Of a stretch of DNA of 64,000 nt, positions 62,687 through 64,000 are shown piece by piece. Below the pieces are notes generated by a model. It made no database searches and was not told the DNA's origin. It saw only the letters and a program-made list of their open reading frames with translations. Both the position numbers and the translations under genes were made by a program. The stretch is from Streptomyces griseoruber. GTDB lineage: Bacteria > Actinomycetota > Actinomycetes > Streptomycetales > Streptomycetaceae. The stretch's first letter is position 1. Each line of letters begins with the position of its first letter. The stretch is from the NCBI RefSeq assembly GCF_001514205.1, contig NZ_KQ948780.1, positions 115,779-179,778 on the forward strand. Direction: 5' to 3'.

Positions 62687-63877
62687 ATGCCCGCATCGCC
62701 GCGCACCGCCCGGGCCATCAACGACCGGCTGGCCCTGCAACTGCTCCAGGACGAAGGCCCGTTGACGGCGGGACGGCTGAAGGAACTCACCGGCCTGTCC
62801 CGGCCGACGGTCGCCGACCTCGTCGAACGCCTCACGGCCGCCGGGCTGATCGAGGTCGCCGGGGAGGCGGGGGAGCAGCGGCGCGGCCCGAACGCCAAGC
62901 TGTACGGCCTGGTCGCCGACCGCGCCCAGCTCGCCGCGCTCGACGTGCGCACCGAGGGGGTCGCCGTCCGTGTGTCCGACCTGGTGGGCCGGGTGCTGGC
63001 GGAGGCCTCCGCGCCGATCGCCGGCGACATCGGCACCGGTCCGGCCGTGGAGCAGGCGGTGACGCTCGTCGAGCGGACCGTGAAGGAGGCCGGCGCCGAC
63101 CGGCTGCACACCGTCGGCATCGGCGCGCCCGGGCTGATCGACCCGGCCGGCGGAGAACTGCGCAACTCCATCGGTCTGCCCGAATGGCACCGCCGTCTGG
63201 TGGCGGCCCTTCAGGAACGCTTCCCGCACGCGCGCGTGAGCGTCGAGAACGAGACCAACCTCGCCGCCCTCGCCGAACAGCGGGAGGGTGCCGCCCGGGA
63301 CCGGGACACCTTCGTCCTGCTCTGGCTCGGCCACGGCACCGGCGCCGCCGTCGTCCTCGATCGCACCCTGCGCCGCGGCGCCTCCGGCGGGACCGGAGAG
63401 ATAGGTTTCCTTCCGGTCCCGGGCACGGGAGGGCTCCCCTCCGCCGCGGACTGCGAGGGAGGTTTCCATTCCCTGGCCGGCTCGGCGGCGATCACCGCAC
63501 TGGCGGCGCGGCACGGGCTGACGGCCCGCGCGGAGGGCGAGGAGCCGTCCGGGGCCGCCGTGGTGCGGGAGGCTCTGGCGAAGGGCGCCCCGGAGGGATC
63601 GCCTCCCTTTCTCTTCCTCGACGCCCTCGCCGACCGCATCGCGATCGGGGTCGCCTCGGTCGTCGCCGTCCTCGACCCCGGGTGCGTGGTCCTCGCCGGC
63701 GAGATCGGTCAGGCGGGAGGGCCGGAGCTGGCCGGGCGGGTGGCCGAGCGGCTCCGGCGGATGACACCCCTGCCCACCGAGGTCCGGCCGAGCCTGCTCG
63801 GCGGCACGGCGGTCCTGCGCGGAGCGCTGCTCACCGCCAGGGAGTCCGCGCAGGGGGAACTCTTCGGGACACCTTGA
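62687..63877 (+). CDS. ROK-family transcriptional regulator
   Basis: A 396-residue protein. The N-terminal winged HTH (about 1-65, AGRLKELTGLSRPTVADLVERLTAAGL) precedes a ROK sugar-kinase-like domain. Its kinase features are changed: the usual NDAN catalytic Asp motif reads NETN (VENETNLAAL) and the zinc cluster of ROK kinases is absent (AADCEGGFHSLAG). It is therefore a ligand-responsive regulator, not a kinase. It probably controls the divergent MFS gene and itself. The ATG at 62687 is preceded by GGGAGG. Confidence 0.9.
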   Translation: MPASPRTARAINDRLALQLLQDEGPLTAGRLKELTGLSRPTVADLVERLTAAGLIEVAGEAGEQRRGPNAKLYGLVADRAQLAALDVRTEGVAVRVSDLVGRVLAEASAPIAGDIGTGPAVEQAVTLVERTVKEAGADRLHTVGIGAPGLIDPAGGELRNSIGLPEWHRRLVAALQERFPHARVSVENETNLAALAEQREGAARDRDTFVLLWLGHGTGAAVVLDRTLRRGASGGTGEIGFLPVPGTGGLPSAADCEGGFHSLAGSAAITALAARHGLTARAEGEEPSGAAVVREALAKGAPEGSPPFLFLDALADRIAIGVASVVAVLDPGCVVLAGEIGQAGGPELAGRVAERLRRMTPLPTEVRPSLLGGTAVLRGALLTARESAQGELFGTP

Positions 63878-63885
63878 GACGGCCG

Positions 63886-63922
63886 CCGCGGGCGGGCAGG
63901 CCCACCGTGCCTGCGCCCGCGG
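63886..63922 (+). terminator. Terminator after the ROK gene
   Basis: Stem of CCGCGGGCG with CGCCCGCGG (63886-63894 with 63914-63922), a GG bulge, then CAGGC/GCCTG, with a seven-base loop. It starts nine bases after the stop. The last 78 bases of the window show no gene. Confidence 0.65.
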
Positions 63923-64000
63923 GCCGACCGATCCTCATGCACGCGGTGTCGGCCACCGAGCCCACGCACCTGTGCCGCTCACCGAGTCCTGCGCGCGCGT

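Overview
This 64 kb window is chromosomal DNA from a Streptomyces or a very close relative. It has high GC, strong G/C bias at third codon positions, many GTG and some TTG starts, and many start/stop overlaps of the ATGA or GTGA type. It encodes the developmental regulator BldD with both c-di-GMP motifs intact, the actinobacterial nucleoid protein sIHF, and the gene order rpsD-alaS-ruvX-mltG-aro-efp-nusB-bldD-pyr-mihF-gmk-rpoZ-coaBC-metK-priA-fmt-rsmB that is typical of the Streptomyces core. I see no rRNA, tRNA, CRISPR array, insertion sequence or prophage.

Layout. 1-0.4 kb: N-terminal part of an ABC-2 type ATPase (minus strand, cut by the window edge). 0.5-16.7 kb: translation, cell wall and shikimate genes: VKOR, rarA, rpsD with a long structured leader, two small membrane-associated proteins, alaS, ruvX, mltG, aroE, aroC, aroK, aroB, a P-loop protein, an M24 peptidase homologue with altered metal ligands, efp and nusB. 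16.7-17.4 kb: two large hairpins separate nusB from convergent bldD, which has a BldD box over its promoter. 17.6-27.6 kb: pyrimidine operon pyrR-pyrB-pyrC-(PH-like membrane protein)-carA-carB-pyrD-pyrF, preceded by a PyrR-type RNA binding loop beside the pyrR ribosome binding site. 27.9-37.8 kb: mihF, gmk, rpoZ, coaBC, metK, priA, a convergent small HTH-like gene, fmt and rsmB. pyrR-pyrF makes UMP de novo, carAB also serves arginine, aroE/C/K/B give most of the shikimate pathway, and metK and coaBC supply SAM and CoA.

37.8-43.5 kb is a more variable block between rsmB and rpe: a secreted DUF3500 protein translationally coupled to a HupE/UreJ-type membrane protein, a beta-carbonic anhydrase and a divergent MMPL/RND transporter. 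43.6-49.6 kb: rpe, a SorC-family regulator, an orphan barstar, guaB1 (GMP reductase-type), an amino acid permease and its adjacent Lrp-type regulator.

49.6-64 kb is accessory metabolism and transport. A GntR/UTRA repressor faces a lipoprotein-permease-permease-ATPase importer followed by an unusual HAD-phosphatase/EEP-phosphodiesterase fusion, with a textbook GntR-family palindrome in front of the importer. Then come an MFS gene whose 5' end has no usable start codon, a nitrilase plus tryptophan-2-monooxygenase-like flavoenzyme pair, a DUF5995 gene, an apparent remnant of a uracil/xanthine permease, a hotdog thioesterase, and a divergent MFS/ROK-regulator pair with two palindromes between them.

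The best candidates for something little described are the DUF3500-HupE cassette with its structured leader, the HAD-EEP fusion importer operon, the metal-ligand-substituted M24 protein, and the nitrilase/amine oxidase pair.
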